Shown piece after piece: positions 23,456 through 36,349 of a stretch of 64,000 bases of DNA. A program made the translations under genes and the position numbers. Positions within the stretch are counted from its first letter, which is position 1. Every line of letters starts with the position of its first letter. Under the pieces are notes generated by a model, which was not told the DNA's origin, did not search any database, and saw only the letters and a list, made by a program, of their open reading frames with translations. The DNA lies in the NCBI RefSeq assembly GCF_020536995.1, contig NC_068359.1, positions 77,619,821 through 77,683,820 on the forward strand, given 5' to 3'. The DNA is from Dreissena polymorpha. Lineage: Eukaryota > Mollusca > Bivalvia > Myida > Dreissenidae.

Positions 23456-24336
23456 TGGAATCAGTGGAATCAGTGGAATCAGTGGAATCAGTGGAATCAG
23501 TGGAATCAGTGGAATCAGTGGAATCAGTGGAATCAGTGGAATCAGTGGAATCAGTGGAATCAGTGAAATCAGTGAAATCAGTGGAATCAGTGGAATCAGT
23601 GGAATCAGTGGAATCAGTGGAATCAGTGAAATCAGTGGAATCAGTGAAATCAGTGGAATCAGTGGAATCAGTGGAATCAGTGGAATCAGTGGAATCAGTG
23701 GAATCAGTGGAATCAGTGAAATCAGTGAAATCAGTGAAATCAGTGGAATCAGTGGAATCAGTGGAATCAGTGGAATCAGTGGAATCAGTGGAATCAGTGA
23801 AATCAGTGGAATCAGTGGAATCAGTGGAATCAGTGGAATCAGTGAAATCAGTGAAATCAGTGGAATCAGTGGAATCAGTGGAATCAGTGAAATCAGTGGA
23901 ATCAGTGGAATCAGTGGAATCAGTGGAATCATTGAAATCAGTGAAATCAGTGAAATCAGTGGAATCAGTGGAATCAGTGAAATCAGTGAAATCAGTGAAA
24001 TCAGTGGAATCAGTGGAATCAGTGGAATCAGTGGAATCAGTGGAATCAGTGAAATCAGTGGAATCAGTGGAATCAGTGGAATCAGTGAAATCAGTGGAAT
24101 CAGTGAAATCAGTGGAATCAGTGGAATCAGTGGAATCAGTGAAATCAGTGAAATCAGTGGAATCAGTGGAATCAGTGGAATCATTGGAATCAGTGAAATC
24201 AGTGGAATCAGTGGAATCAGTGGAATCAGTTGAATCAGTGGAATCAGTGGAATCAGTGGAATCAGTGAAATCAGTGAAATCAGTGAAATCAGTTGAATCA
24301 GTGAAATCAGTTGAATCAGTGGAATCAGTGAAATTT
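23456..24336 (+). repeat. 9-bp minisatellite (GGAATCAGT/GAAATCAGT), about 98 copies
   Basis: Almost every unit is either GGAATCAGT or GAAATCAGT; a few have TGAATCAGT or GGAATCATT. The length is an exact multiple of 9 almost throughout, with no indels. Being a multiple of three, it leaves long stop-free frames on both strands (Val-Glu/Lys-Ser repeats on plus, Ile-Pro/Ser-Leu repeats on minus). The plus frame runs into the sequence beyond and has no start context, so I do not call a gene. It sits where exons 1-2 of the following decayed receptor copy would be expected. Confidence 0.95.
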
Positions 24337-24479
24337 AAATTTCATACGACCAGATACAAGACTGTTACACGACTATTCATGCTATTTTATTGATATAAAG
24401 GTCAACATTATATGAATCTTCTATAATACAGTATAAAGTAAACATTTATAGAATTCGAAATGTCAAAGCAGTGACAATA

Positions 24480-25257
24480 GATCGTCATTAATTCTCTCCA
24501 AGCTATTCACTAGAAAGTGTTTAGAAATCAACTGTTCTATTTTAATATCCGCATATTTTGTTCTGCTCAATCTAGAATTTGTAAGCTCGCATATCGCGCT
24601 GTAACAACAATTCTTTCGCGTTGTGTTTAACCATTGTAAAGTAATTCTTCAAACGCTTTTAACACTTTACGAGCAATACATATAGCAGCATGCTTTTCAT
24701 GAAATAGAATATTGGATGGTTTGTTCAAAATCAGTTAAAAAAATTGTGATTATGTTTAATTGTGTGAGTTCTTATTTCATTTAATATCTTTACCATTTCA
24801 TCATCGGTTTCACACATTAAACCAATGACATACAGACATAGGACCAGTAGATAGGAATTTCATGTATGTCTGGTGCGTACTACTTACCTTTTGGATATAG
24901 GGATGCATTCGCATTTTAAATCAGCATTTGTATATTTTATCTTCAAGCGATTGGCAATCCTTCACATGCGTTCTTAAATTGCATTGTGTTCTTCTTATTT
25001 CAAAAAGAGGAAAGAGACTGCATCTTAATTGCAATCAGTTGGTGTGCCCCAGCAAAGACCAATACGCACCTAATGAGCATCTTAAAACTTCTAGCTTTAT
25101 CCATCCATTGTCCCAAGTTATAATCACTGTAATTAGTCGGTCGATTCTTAATTAAGAGATGTCAGAAAGGGAGTACCTTATTGACAAACAGACTTGGGCA
25201 TCAAAACATTTACCAGTCAGTGAACTATCGCTGGTGCGATTCAACAACGGATGTAAC
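24480..25257 (+). pseudogene. GPR157: GPR157-like receptor pseudogene, copy D (exons 3 and 4 only)
   Basis: The exon 3 remnant (about 24480-24581) matches the intact copy around its GKFWEISCY segment and keeps the GTAAG donor at 24582. The exon 4 remnant (about 24785-25257) aligns from the ATCATCGRTTTCAC start, through GGAATTT.CTGTATGTCTGG, the second half of the last membrane segments and on to the C-terminal AGAAAG...CAYGAAAA..TTA..CAGTC segment. Frameshifts, stops and losses are frequent. No exon 1 or 2 was found; the 9-bp minisatellite occupies the preceding kilobase. Confidence 0.65.
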
Positions 25258-27522
25258 GTGAAATCTTTGGCTTAAACGCCAGTGAGATTTTTTATTGCCC
25301 ACTGCGAAACTATGCAAAATGTTCATTAACCATATCAGTTATAATGTAATGTAGATTTACAACCATTTGAAGGCAAAACATTTGTACAACAAATTTAGGT
25401 TATTACAAACAAATTACTTATTATTTAACATTTGATTACAATAATAAAACCGATTTCAACACAAAGTGCTGAGACTAGTCAACGATAAACAAGTACCGTG
25501 ATGCAACCATATTATGAAGGACAAGTGCGCCATTCTTGTTAATAAACCTTGCATTTAAATGAAATTAATATGTAATATTGTAATATTAAAAATGTTACCA
25601 ACATTGATTATGTTTGTTACGTGTGGTTACTTTTCGAATACTTCTAGTGTATGAGTACAGAACTATAAGTTTTATATTTTGTTTTCCGTGTTATGTTGAT
25701 ATTTTAGTTTAATGTTGTGCATATCAAGTTTCTTGATCATCGGTATTATTTATCGACGAATAAAATATTACGAAAATGTCTTTAAATAAAACGATGAAAC
25801 CGAATGCTTTAAACTATATTCATGTATTTGCCTATTGCTGTGTTGTATGTATCCGTAAAATACAATTATCATCGTCCGGCTATGATAGCATACAGGTAGG
25901 TCATGTGCGATCATTGTATTGCATACTTCCTTCCCGATATAGGAACAATGATATAACATATTTCTTCAATTTCGCTTTGCTCATCATCTCGATTTATGTA
26001 TGTGAATCATACTGAATAAAATCAAATCGTGACTTACAGTTGACAATATCAATTTGAATTCATTGTCGTGTTATCAATAGCATTGATTTAACTTTGAAAA
26101 CGAAAAATCGCCTATATATCAGTGATTCATAAACGCTAAGATGTATTTATGATGTCATACTTTATTGCCAAAACATTATTGTTATGGCAGCCTTGTCCAT
26201 TTGCTCGCAAACCAAACGAAGACATATTTATATGAATCTTGCAAACTACTTAAAATGGCCAAATGCCTCTATTAACCAATACACAATATTCTATTTTCGC
26301 TAAATTCGACTCTGGTAATGTATGGTATTGAAAGAATAAGGCAACGCGTTTAACCTTAAGCATTTGACTTATGTGAACTGTATTGAATAGTAATTACGAT
26401 ATTGAGCAACTGAATAATGTAAGGTAAAATAAAGACTATATAACGAACGTTAAAATTACATTTTAAAAACGTTCTCTATAGGGTGTTAATCATTGTACCA
26501 CAACAATGGTATGATTATATAAAAACATTTGCTTGTAAACAAAACGTTAGAAACTTGGAAAACATGTCGGTGACTTTTGAGCTGAGTATAAATAAGATAC
26601 CATCAACTAATTATACAAGTAAAATTAATTGCGACAACGTGACGATTGTCCCATTTGAAGTATTATTGACATAGTATTCAGCTTCTGTCAATCAATTATA
26701 GAAAGTTATTTTATTATTTAATGCAGATTCTTGTACTAATAAAGCCGTGACAATATATACGATTTTATGACAGGATATTGATTAGCGTCTGATTAAAGAT
26801 GTATTTTATAATTATCAGTGTTTGTCATACTTTGTTATTGTGCTTATACTTCAATTATCATGCAACCGTAATGCATTTTCCTTAACAAATAAATAATTAA
26901 CAATTTCGTCCTTATGAAGTAATCTGCACAATATTAAGGTGTCTTCATATATGTTATTTGAACATCAAAGGCATCGTTATCGGATTAGTAATAGAAAAGT
27001 GCATGCGATACACAAGTACAAAACAAATATTACGATTTCCTGTTAAACCAACGAATACAAACAAGTTGTCTTGAAAGATATCTCCATACATAATGTTAAA
27101 AAACGAATAATGCTGTTTATTTCCCCCCAAATCCGAATCTACATTGGCATCTGCCATCCACGCAGTGCCATTCAAAATAACAAGAAAAAATATGGCAGTC
27201 GATAGCCATGCTGCAGCGGAGGGTCACTGAAACATAAACATTATACGTGCGATGTGTTTTTATAAACGAGATCTCTGTCTATTGTCGACATGAGTATACT
27301 GTATGACGAAACTGTCAAATCTTGTAACACAATCATTTATTATAAATAGTACTAGAATAAAAACATATATAAGGTTTATAAATATACACATAGTGTTAAC
27401 ATATATTACGATTTAGTAAATGTTCACAACTAGGTTAAGCATTTAAGTTGCCACAATAATAAATATGGATCTGTATCTGTAAAAACGCAACTTACGGTGA
27501 ATGCATGTGAACTGCCTATTGC
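25258..27522. other. AT-rich spacer, no gene recognised
   Basis: Short frames at 25776-26015 and 26483-26674 lack coding signals. On the minus strand, near 27220-27100, WLSTAIFFLVILNGTAWMADA resembles a signal peptide but is preceded by an in-frame stop and has no ATG. Confidence 0.4.
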
Positions 27523-28256
27523 TGCATTCCCGAGAGTGGTTCCTTTGGGCATGTTAAGTGTTCACAGTCGCATTCCCGAGAGTGGTTCCTTTGGGCATGT
27601 TAAGTGTTCACAGTCGCATTCCCGAGAGTGGTCCATTTGGGCATGTTAAGTGTTCACAGTCGCATTCCCGAGAGTGGTCCCTTTGGGCATGTTAAGTGTT
27701 CACAGTCGCATTCCCGAGAGTGGTCCCTTTGGGCATGTTAAGTGTTCACAGTCGCATTCCCGAGAGTGGTCCGTTGGGCATGTTAAGTGTTCACAGTCGC
27801 ATTCCCGAGAGTGGTCCGTTGCGCATGTTAAGTGTTCACAGTCGCATTCCCGAGAGTGGTCCCTTTGGGCATGTTAAGTGTTCACAGTCGCATTCCCGAG
27901 AGTGGTCCCTTTGGGCATGTTAAGTGTTCACAGTCGCATTCCCCAGAGTGGTCCCTTAGGGCATGTTAAGTGTTCACAGTCGCATTCCCGAGAGTGGTTC
28001 CTTTGGGCATGTTAAGTGTTCACAGTCGCATTCCCGAAAGTGGTTCCTTTGGGCATGTTAAGTGTTCACAGTCGCATTCCCGAGAGTGGTCCGTTGGGCA
28101 TGTTAAGTGTTCACAGTCGCATTCCCGAGAGTGGTCCCTTTGGGCATGTTAAGTGTTCACAGTCGCATTCCCGAGAGTGGTCCCTTTGGGCATGTTAAGT
28201 GTTCACAGTCGCATTCCCGAGAGTGGTCCGTTGGGCATGTTAAGTGTTCACAGTCG
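27523..28256 (+). repeat. 46-bp minisatellite, about 16 copies
   Basis: The unit is GCATTCCCGAGAGTGGTCCC followed by TTTGGGCATGTTAAGTGTTCACAGTC. A 45-bp variant has CCGTTGGG in place of CCCTTTGGG. Copies are nearly identical, so the array is young or homogenised. Because units of 45 and 46 bp mix, open frames through it are accidental. Confidence 0.95.
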
Positions 28257-30144
28257 CTCGCACTGAGGCATTCTTCGGCATAAGCGGGAGCTGTACAATA
28301 TTATTTGGTTTTTGAATGCACAAAAATTAATATTGTTATAGTATGCATTGATTAATCACCATTTCATCCATTTGTTTGTTTTTATTCAATCGAAAAATTA
28401 TTTACGTTTCAAAAAGAAGTTATTATTATAAATCATAACTAACAGATGGCATAAGGGCCGTTAGACATGCACTTACCCGAACAGAAAAAACGAAGAAGGC
28501 TGCGACATTCATGGTTGCAAGTGTGTGAAGTCCTGTAGCTTCGAAACCGGTGATGACTAGGTGACGGATTTTTCCTAAATACCAATGTATGCAGATGTCG
28601 TTTGCAATATTTTATGTCACGACATAGTGATTAAAATTGGACAGATATGTATGTCAACAAACATCAAAACGTTTTGACATGATAAGAAATTATCATGTCA
28701 CGGACTTTAGTGCCCACATGACAAAGCAAAATAATCGTTTATGGAGAAAACGTGATGTGGCTCAGTCTATGACATATGCGACTAAATTGTGTCATCGCGT
28801 TGTCCCTTATAGCAGTCATTATAACCATAAGTGATAACTATTTTCGAGAAAATATTCGCATACATACATAAACATTCGCAAATCATGTTTAACTAAAACA
28901 TATTTAAGTGACTATCTTACTACGAGCCATTCTTATTTACAGTATCAAAGCGATGAAGGCACTGAAGTTGTTCGCTATTGCAAAATCTTAGACGGAGCTC
29001 ATTTTTCAAAATTATCTTATAGCTTTTTAAATCACAAGTTTGAAATGAACACAACCCATTCACATTTATAAAGATTGTGACTTAACGCACAGGTCGAGAT
29101 GTGTGTGCACTGTTTATCCTCATATTTATGTTATATAGATAACATAAACAAAATAACAAAAACATGTCTCTTTTTAGACGTTCTGGAAGCATTAAAAAAT
29201 ATTATGAAAATGGTATAACGAAAACAGTTAATATAAAATAAAATTTGCAATCACCATTATATTAAATGAATATTGTGGATATGGCGAATACCTATCACAC
29301 TAAGAATATAATTTCATTATGAAAATTCCCTTTTCAAAACTTTTGACACCATATACAATTCAAAATAAACAATAAGTAAATTGATGAAAATACAAAAATA
29401 AATAAATCTGCGAACAGTATTTTTTATTCACGAATTAGGTAGTCATAAAGACAACGCTGTTGACCTGTACTTTGTTGTTTATGCATTACTTGTTACCCTA
29501 GAAGTTCACACGATGTAAAACAGTCGCTGACCTTAACATCGGTATAGAACACTCGTGCGCTTTTACAGTGTAGGTGTTTTACCCAGCTTTTCACTTTAAA
29601 TGACCTATACATAATTCCAGCAGGCACGAATTAATACATTTGAATATGTTATAGGCTTATTAGAAAGAATTCCACTGAAATTTGGTTGCATCACTGTGTC
29701 TGTGCATAGCGTTAAGGATGTAGCACTGTTCAATGTACGGAATTCCGGATTACTCTCTGCATGTTCAAACGACATATAGGCACAAATTGTTGCGCAGTTA
29801 CAATTACGCGTTAAAGTCCATCTCAGAATTTCAGAGTCTGTACTCGGTCACTTAATCGTTAGGAGAAGACACAATTTACATCGATAAACACAGTTTTGCT
29901 TTCAAGATGAGAAAAACACACTACCAAAATAGTATAGTGTCACGTTTAGAGGAAAATCGTTTAATTATCTAACCACAAATGTTAGACGTACTCGGTCTGT
30001 ACGTCTGAAAATCGTTCCCGAACGCCTGAATATGCTACCCTTATCTGCCAGTTAGCTTTATTTGCTTTTTTTAATTCAATTTTATATCGAAATGCATTGT
30101 GCTAAAATATACCATTTACAACTCGCAATGAGATTTAAAAAGAC
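28257..30144. other. AT-rich spacer, no gene recognised
   Basis: A minus-strand MNVAAFFVFSVR leader followed by GTAAGT at about 28510-28465 could be a lone signal-peptide exon, but no compatible next exon was found. Confidence 0.35.
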
Positions 30145-30363
30145 CCGCGTCATGCGAAATTGTGTCTTATTTGCGCCCATCATAGCTATAGCCCATCCAG
30201 CATGCGTATGTCTCAGTCTGGTCAGAAATACATAATGAGACCATAAAACCTTGAGTGATTTTATAGTGGACAGCATCGCCTCTGACCAGACTACGCAAAT
30301 GCACAGGATGGGCTTGAGCTACGCCGGCCGAAACGCCATAAGACCCATTTTCATATGACGCGG
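30145..30363. mobile_element. MITE with CCGCGTCATGCGAAAW ends, full copy
   Basis: Left CCGCGTCATGCGAAATTGTGTCTTA and right TAAGACCCATTTTCATATGACGCGG are inverted repeats of about 25 bp. Internally, CCCATCCAGCATGCG and GCACAGGATGGG also pair, so the whole 219 bp can fold. Truncated relatives are at 4779-4943 and 31144-31194. Confidence 0.75.
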
Positions 30364-30537
30364 TTACGAAAGTGTGATTTGAATGTTTTGAAAGAAAACT
30401 GTGTGTCACATATTAACACACGATATATTTCGATGGTGAAGAAATAAACTCATAATAAGCAATAAGAGGAAACATATGATGTGAACTCCCGTAGTATAAT
30501 TTGTCATTTACTGACACTATTGTGTGGTTTGACTCTT

Positions 30538-31492
30538 ATAACACACATTTCATGGGGTGAATATGCGACTAACAAGTGAAAAAAACACAATTGTGTTACT
30601 TTTGTTTTCAATTTAATTATTTAGAAATATAAATTTAAAACTTTATTTCAAAGTCAGCATGTTCGCCGAATGTCTTTTTATAAAATGATAAAGCATTGAG
30701 TGTAGCTGTCTAAATTATAGCTGTAGCTAATGGTCAACTCCATGCGACTATGACGTCGTATTTGTATCATGCAAAAAAAAATACACTTCCCCGAGATGTA
30801 TTATTCGCAAAAACTTCTATGAAGCCTTTGTAAACTTCTATTAATGACCAACTAATGAAACTTTACATATCCAGAAGCCGGGGCCTTATGAATGGAATAA
30901 TGTACAGATTAGACTAGCTGAAGTAAACAAAGGAAACGTAGCACCTTGTTGACCCTTTCTTTGCGAGAATGCAGGTTGAGTGTAAAATGTGCTGTTTACT
31001 ATCGTATCTCACTACATGAGTTTACCCGTCGCTTGGCTTGAGTCTAACAAAGAATGAACTATTTACTAAGTTATTATTATTATTAACTAATAAGTAACTA
31101 TTAACTAGCATTGTATTAAATTCTCAAGCAAACCACATTAAAACTTGAGCTACGCTGGCCAAAAGACCATAAGACCCATTTTCGCATGACGCGGCTATGA
31201 AAGTGTGATTTTAATGTTTGGAAAGATAATTGCTTGTTCAAGCCAACCACATTAATTTTCATTATAATATTTTTCGCAAGAAATTAAATGCTTCATTTAA
31301 TTTCTTTCCATTTCATCTTTATTAATTTTCATGTATTGACATCAACGTGTAACTCCTCTACCCCTACCCCGTCACCAATATTAGTGCTACAAATTAGGTT
31401 TTTCAATAATTTAATTTATAAAAAGGTTGAAATTGTTGTTATTGTTGTTGTCACTTGTTAGTCGCATATTCACCGCATGAAATGTGTGTTAT
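30538..31492. mobile_element. 955-bp segment bounded by 42-bp inverted repeats
   Basis: The arm at 30538-30579 (ATAACACACATTTCATGGGG...CTAACAAGTGA) and the arm at 31451-31492 are reverse complements with one mismatch. Such long, nearly identical arms suggest a non-autonomous inverted-repeat transposon. The interior is non-coding. It contains the right end of another MITE family (31144-31194) with about 50 bp of flank resembling the DNA just after 30363. I could not find a clear target duplication. Confidence 0.6.
31144..31194. mobile_element. Right-end fragment of the CCGCGTCATGCG MITE
   Basis: GAGCTACGCTGGCC...TAAGACCCATTTTCGCATGACGCGG matches the right end of the copy at 30145-30363. The 50 bp after it also match the DNA after that copy, so this is a duplicated chromosomal piece rather than an independent insertion. 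Confidence 0.6.
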
Positions 31493-33277
31493 GCGGATAT
31501 GGATAATTTATTTCCATTGTCACGATTTTTCTCAATTAACAGAGTATTACGTATCATTATGAAACATAATAAAATATAATTTATATGCATATAACAATAC
31601 AGCATTTTCCTTTTAACATTGTTTTTGTTTTACATAATGAAATAATGGTTCTATTGATCAATTAGTAAAATGGTATTGAGTTTTTTTTCAGTTTTCTCCC
31701 GTTGATCAGAAAAGGAATCGGCTGTGTGTGTGTGTTTATAATCCTTTAAAAAACACACACCGTATAAACCGCTTTTATTTAAATCAAGCTATCATTGGTT
31801 GATTTAATGGACGGCGTTATTGGAATCGACGATTATGCGTCACGAAATGTGAAATGTTGTCACCAATTTCAGACGTATTCAAGGATATATTCTTATACCT
31901 TAAGATATCGGAACAAACTGCAAGAAAAACTGTCTTTTATGCACTAAAGATTTTTGCAAATGTATTTCGATAACTTGAGATAATAAAATAAAGTTCTTAA
32001 CGGTGTGTTTACATTCTGCCTAGCCCTTGTGTAACCCACTGAAAACCCCATTGATTCTACACCCTGGTATTGCAATCTCAACATCACATTGTTATTCAGC
32101 AGTCGTGTATTAATAGCCTCAGATTTGGAATGAACGTTGCTGCGCAAAAATACCACTTGCCTGACGTAGCATGTAGTGGACTATTTTAATCATTCATAAA
32201 CTTACTCTTCCGCGACACGTATAGCTATAAGATTGTTTTTTGACTTTTTATAAAAACGATCCTTTCAAAATCATTTCGTTTAACACGATTTTCATAGTAT
32301 GTTTCAATTTGTAACTGATAGTAGTTCAAGAACTGAAACAACGCCGCGAGTTATTTCTCAGCGCATATTCAGACAGTGATCAGGTTTCGGGAATGATCAA
32401 ATCTGGCTTGCAAAAATTGCTCTTAACCTTAGTTGTTCTCAAGCGAACAACTTATAACTGAGGACACCCGATATTTGATTAAATATTGAATGTGGTTTTG
32501 TAAGCAAAGATATGTTTATTTATCTTAAAAATATACGAACTGTGTTATCCACTGCAAATACCGCTTAGATCAGATCATATGAATACACATAATGACACAT
32601 CGCGCCTTGACCTCGAAAAGCTTGATAAACATTGACCAGAAAAAAAAATGAACGATGGCTATTGTGTGATAATGGTTTATTATAATAAGTGCTGATAAAC
32701 CGAGATAAGCGAAATTGTAATAAATCGTTATAAACGTTGAATAGGTATTGAATAGGTATTCAATTTTACAAAGTTAACATAAACGCGTGTGTGTGTGTGA
32801 ATATTTTCATTTTGATATCAAGACTATGTAAGGTATATTGTGCTTATAATTGATTTATATGAACTGTTCAAAATCGTTGCGGATTGTCGGTACCTATATA
32901 TATTTTTGATAGTGTTCGTGAAAAATGTATTTTGTCATATTTTTGATTGACATTCATACTTTACTTAATACAAGTTTATAATAAAAGTGTTTTTTAATAA
33001 GTTTTATCAAATACGTCAATACGATTTTTATTGACAATGGAAATGACTATTACGTAAGTTATTATGTTGATATGGTGTGCGCGTGTGTGCTTGAGTTATT
33101 CCTATTTACTGTCCAACTTATATTCAGTGTACATTAAATATGTGTAAGTACATGAAGGTCAGGCAAACTGCATGTTAAAATTGATTCAATAATTTAAGAA
33201 ATACTAGTATGTTGATAGCAAAACGCATTAAGCTATTTGAAAATAATGACATTTTTGTGTGATCGTATTTATAGAAA
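31493..33277. other. AT-rich spacer upstream of the intact receptor gene
   Basis: No gene recognised. A small GTGTGTGTGTG...ACACACAC inverted pair lies at about 31720-31760. A TTTATAG just before the ATG at 33278 could be the acceptor of an untranslated first exon. Confidence 0.4.
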
Positions 33278-35974
33278 ATGTTTTGTCCATACGAATGGAC
33301 GAATACGTCGATACCTCAAGTCGAAGAAAGCGCTTTTCTTATAACGGCTGCAGTCAGTTGCTTTCTGTCAATGATCGGCGCTGTTGTCATCATGATGACC
33401 TACTGTTGCATGGTGACGATACGTAATACTACAAGAAAGCTTGTTACTGTACTAAGTGTGGCAGATTTCATCACGTCAGCAGGTTTTTATAATATTACTG
33501 TTCGTGGAATCTGCAAATAATGTGCAGTTTTACTGCTTGTTCACAATCCATGTAAACGAGAAAAAAGCGATTAAATACGCTATATATTCGTACAGTGTAA
33601 TGGCGAACAATTCACAATAAACATTTAAACATTAACAGCGCTATTATTATTGTTTGGTAATCATCACGTGATAATTATATGTTTATTGAACATCTATTAT
33701 TATTATGTCAAGTGAAAACTCAAATCCTTTTTGCGACTCTTATATTGAACCAAATGAATATTACAGAGATTGCTGTTTTATACAAAACAATGTATGCTCC
33801 ATGTTGTTTTGCGTCTCGATTGCATGCTCGATTTTATTTTTTTATTCTTGTTGATTTTGAAATATAAAATGTATATCAAAACATTACTTGAAACAAAACT
33901 CACACTTTAAAAGTTATACATTTGTTGTTTTAGGATATATATCAGCAATTGTGGCCCAAAGATACACTAGAGTGGATAAACCTTTCTCCGATACCATATA
34001 CTGCGAGCTGCAAAGCGCTGTTACCACATATTCAAGCATGGTGTCATTTTTCCTCACTGTTGCTATTGCCGGATATTTGTTCTTGGCAATCTCTCGGAAA
34101 ACCGTTGCTGGGAAAAGATTTTATTTAGCTTCGAATTTAGTGTCATGGATAGTTCCAGGTATAAACTCGTTTCTATGTTTGTTAACTAAATTAAATATAT
34201 TGTTTTGTACAGATTAAATGGATGAAAGTAGGTCTTACTACTTATAATAATATGTAAAAACTGTACGGCTATACATATGTTGCACGTCAGAAAAAATACA
34301 ATATCACATTCAACTTTTTCATTGGTTTCATTAGTTATTGCATGCAAATTTACTTTAGAATCAAGAACTTCTCGATTGCCATAACATTGTTTTTAATTTC
34401 TGTATACGGGTTTAAATTGTGAACAAGAAAATGATATGATACAGTAACGACTGACACTATTACAGATATACAAGATGACTTTAAAAAGCCGATGTTAGAT
34501 AATACATAAACACTTGATCTTCAATACCATTATAATATGCAGCTATCTGTCATAAATTAGTTTTAAAAACCCTGCTATTTCTGCAGGAATTGTAATAGGA
34601 GTCGCTCTAAAACATGACATGCTGGGTCGTAATGGCGACGATCCTATTGCCACCGGTCCTTGGTGCTGGGTAAAATGTTTTGATGAAGACCAAAGACAAC
34701 AATCAAATACACTGTTCTTCATGCTTTTTGCTGGAAAGTTTTGGGAAATCAGTTGTTATATTCTAACAGCGACATTTTACGTTCTCCTCAAACTTAAATT
34801 GGTAAGTTTTTTAAAATTTTAATTGCACCCCAGAAAGACCAAGTATTGGTTAGCAGATATTATATGTATAGTTGGAAAGTGTACAGTTTGTGTTTGATAA
34901 TTTAGGGACAATATTATAAAAAAATATTGTCTTCGAGATATTTAGGGAAAATACTGTTTATAAATTCCAGGAAAATATCAGTTGTTTTTTATTCTTCTGG
35001 AAAATAGATTTGACATAATTTAGCGCAATAAAAATTACAATTACATTAATCTTATTTCAAATCATTATTAAACAAAACTAAAAAGTAATTATAATAATTG
35101 ACTCACAATTATTAAATTAAACAATTATTGACTTGGGTCTTCCTTTTCATTAGTCAGTAAGCGCTGCCTTAATGTTAAGTTATATGACGTTATGCGAAGT
35201 TTGAATATTGATCAGGGCAATAGAACAAATCCAAGCCGGAAACATAACACAATATTGTTCGCTTGCTAATACAAAGTAATACACATAATTCATTGCGATA
35301 TACGCATTTATTTATTAAAGTACGTTATTATATATAATGTATTAAGACTTGTTCTGCAACATTACAAGTAATTCATTAAGGCAAGAGAGGTATCTATATC
35401 GCATAATTATCATATCGCAAAATAAAGATTGATTTAATCAAAATGACGAGTTTGAATATTGATATTTCAGTATCTTCATCATCGATTTCACTCGTTGGAC
35501 CAATTAAACCCAGACTTGAGATCCGATGATAGGAATTTTCTGTATGTCTGGCTGGTATTGCTAGCAGTTCGGATTTGGGGAACCATTAGGTTTTTAATCA
35601 CTGCAATCTCGACAAACGACATACTTCAAGGTAAACAATTCGACACGGTGATATTATATCTTCAGGCGTTTGGCGATCCGTCGCAGGCGTTCTTTAATTG
35701 CATTCTATTCTGCCTGTTTGACAAAGAGGTAAGAGGCCGGATTGTCCATGCTATGACATGTAGTGTACCCATCGAGATCAGTGCGTCTAAAGAGCCTGAC
35801 GGTACTTCCAGCCTGTCTTCCTTTGGCCAAAGTGATTATAAAAGCCAAAGATCGGACCCATCAGCAGCGATGTCAGAAAGAGCAAAACTTCTTAACAAAA
35901 AGAATCCTGGACATGAAAAGCTCTATCAGTCAGTTAACTGTCATTGGAGCGAATCAAACGAGCATTCAATGTGA
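33278..35974 (+). CDS. GPR157: GPR157-like seven-transmembrane receptor, intact copy B
   Basis: Four exons splice to 382 codons: 33278-33482, 33934-34158, 34587-34801 and 35471-35974, all with GT/AG borders and matching phases (1, 1, 0). Family hallmarks in order: an N-terminal NTS glycosylation site; TM1 and the first loop with TIRNTTRK; VADFITSAG in TM2; SSMVSFFLTVAIAGYLFLAI in TM3; WIVPG in TM4; WCWVKC in the second outer loop; GKFWEISCYILTA in TM5; AVRIWGTIRFLIT in TM6; and FFNCILFCLFDKEVR in TM7. The tail is Ser-rich and hydrophilic. Vertebrate GPR157 (about 335 residues, cAMP-receptor-like, reported to signal through Gq at cilia) shares the SFFxTVAIAxYLYLSI and GKLWEM signatures. No stops or shifts were seen. 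It is the only intact member of a four-copy array. An AATAAA lies at 36318, just before the Polinton insertion. Confidence 0.85.
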
Positions 35975-36343
35975 ACCCTCTTGCGTTGTAGGTGCATGAC
36001 CGCCAAGTATATAATTTCACGTAAATGCAATACTGCTTCTGTTCATTAACGTTGTGTTTTAATGCAGTACTACATACATAAAAAGCTACATTTGTACGAA
36101 AACAAACTTTATTAAAGTGCACAAACAATATACTTATACAACGGTGTTCACCAGACGGAAGTACTTCTTGAGATTGGAAAAACATGTTAAAGAAACAATT
36201 CTGCATTTGTGTTCATAAACTTTGTATTTGAGTGCAATTTTACCCCTTTGTAAATATTGTTACATTTTAAAACTTTGCTCCTTATGTTTTTTTATGGTTA
36301 TTATTGATATTTGAAATAATAAAATCAGGCATGAGCTGGAGCA
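35975..36343 (+). other. 3' untranslated region of the intact receptor gene
   Basis: About 370 bp from the stop codon to the Polinton target duplication. AATAAA at 36318-36323 is the likely polyadenylation signal; cleavage would fall within the last 20 bp before the insertion or in its first bases. Confidence 0.5.
36318..36323 (+). terminator. Polyadenylation signal AATAAA of the receptor gene
   Basis: It lies 344 bp after the stop codon and 21 bp before the Polinton target-site duplication. No other AATAAA was noticed between the stop and the insertion. Confidence 0.45.
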
Positions 36344-36349
36344 CGAACG
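36344..36349. repeat. Target-site duplication, left (CGAACG)
   Basis: CGAACG directly abuts the AG of the left terminal repeat and is repeated at 51602-51607 after the right terminal repeat. A 6-bp duplication is the known size for Polintons. Confidence 0.9.

Noticed and set aside
23447-24393. Long open frames (about 245 and 312 codons) on both strands
   Set aside because: They are the translation of the 9-bp minisatellite, whose length is a multiple of three; no gene-like flank or start context.
27650-28198. Several overlapping 60-75 codon frames
   Set aside because: Products of the 46-bp minisatellite read in different frames.
26954-28510. Possible two-exon minus-strand secreted gene (leader MNVAAFFVFSVR at 28510; second block WLSTAIFFLVILNG near 27210)
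   Set aside because: Joining at the visible splice sites gives an immediate stop, and the 46-bp minisatellite lies between; not supportable.
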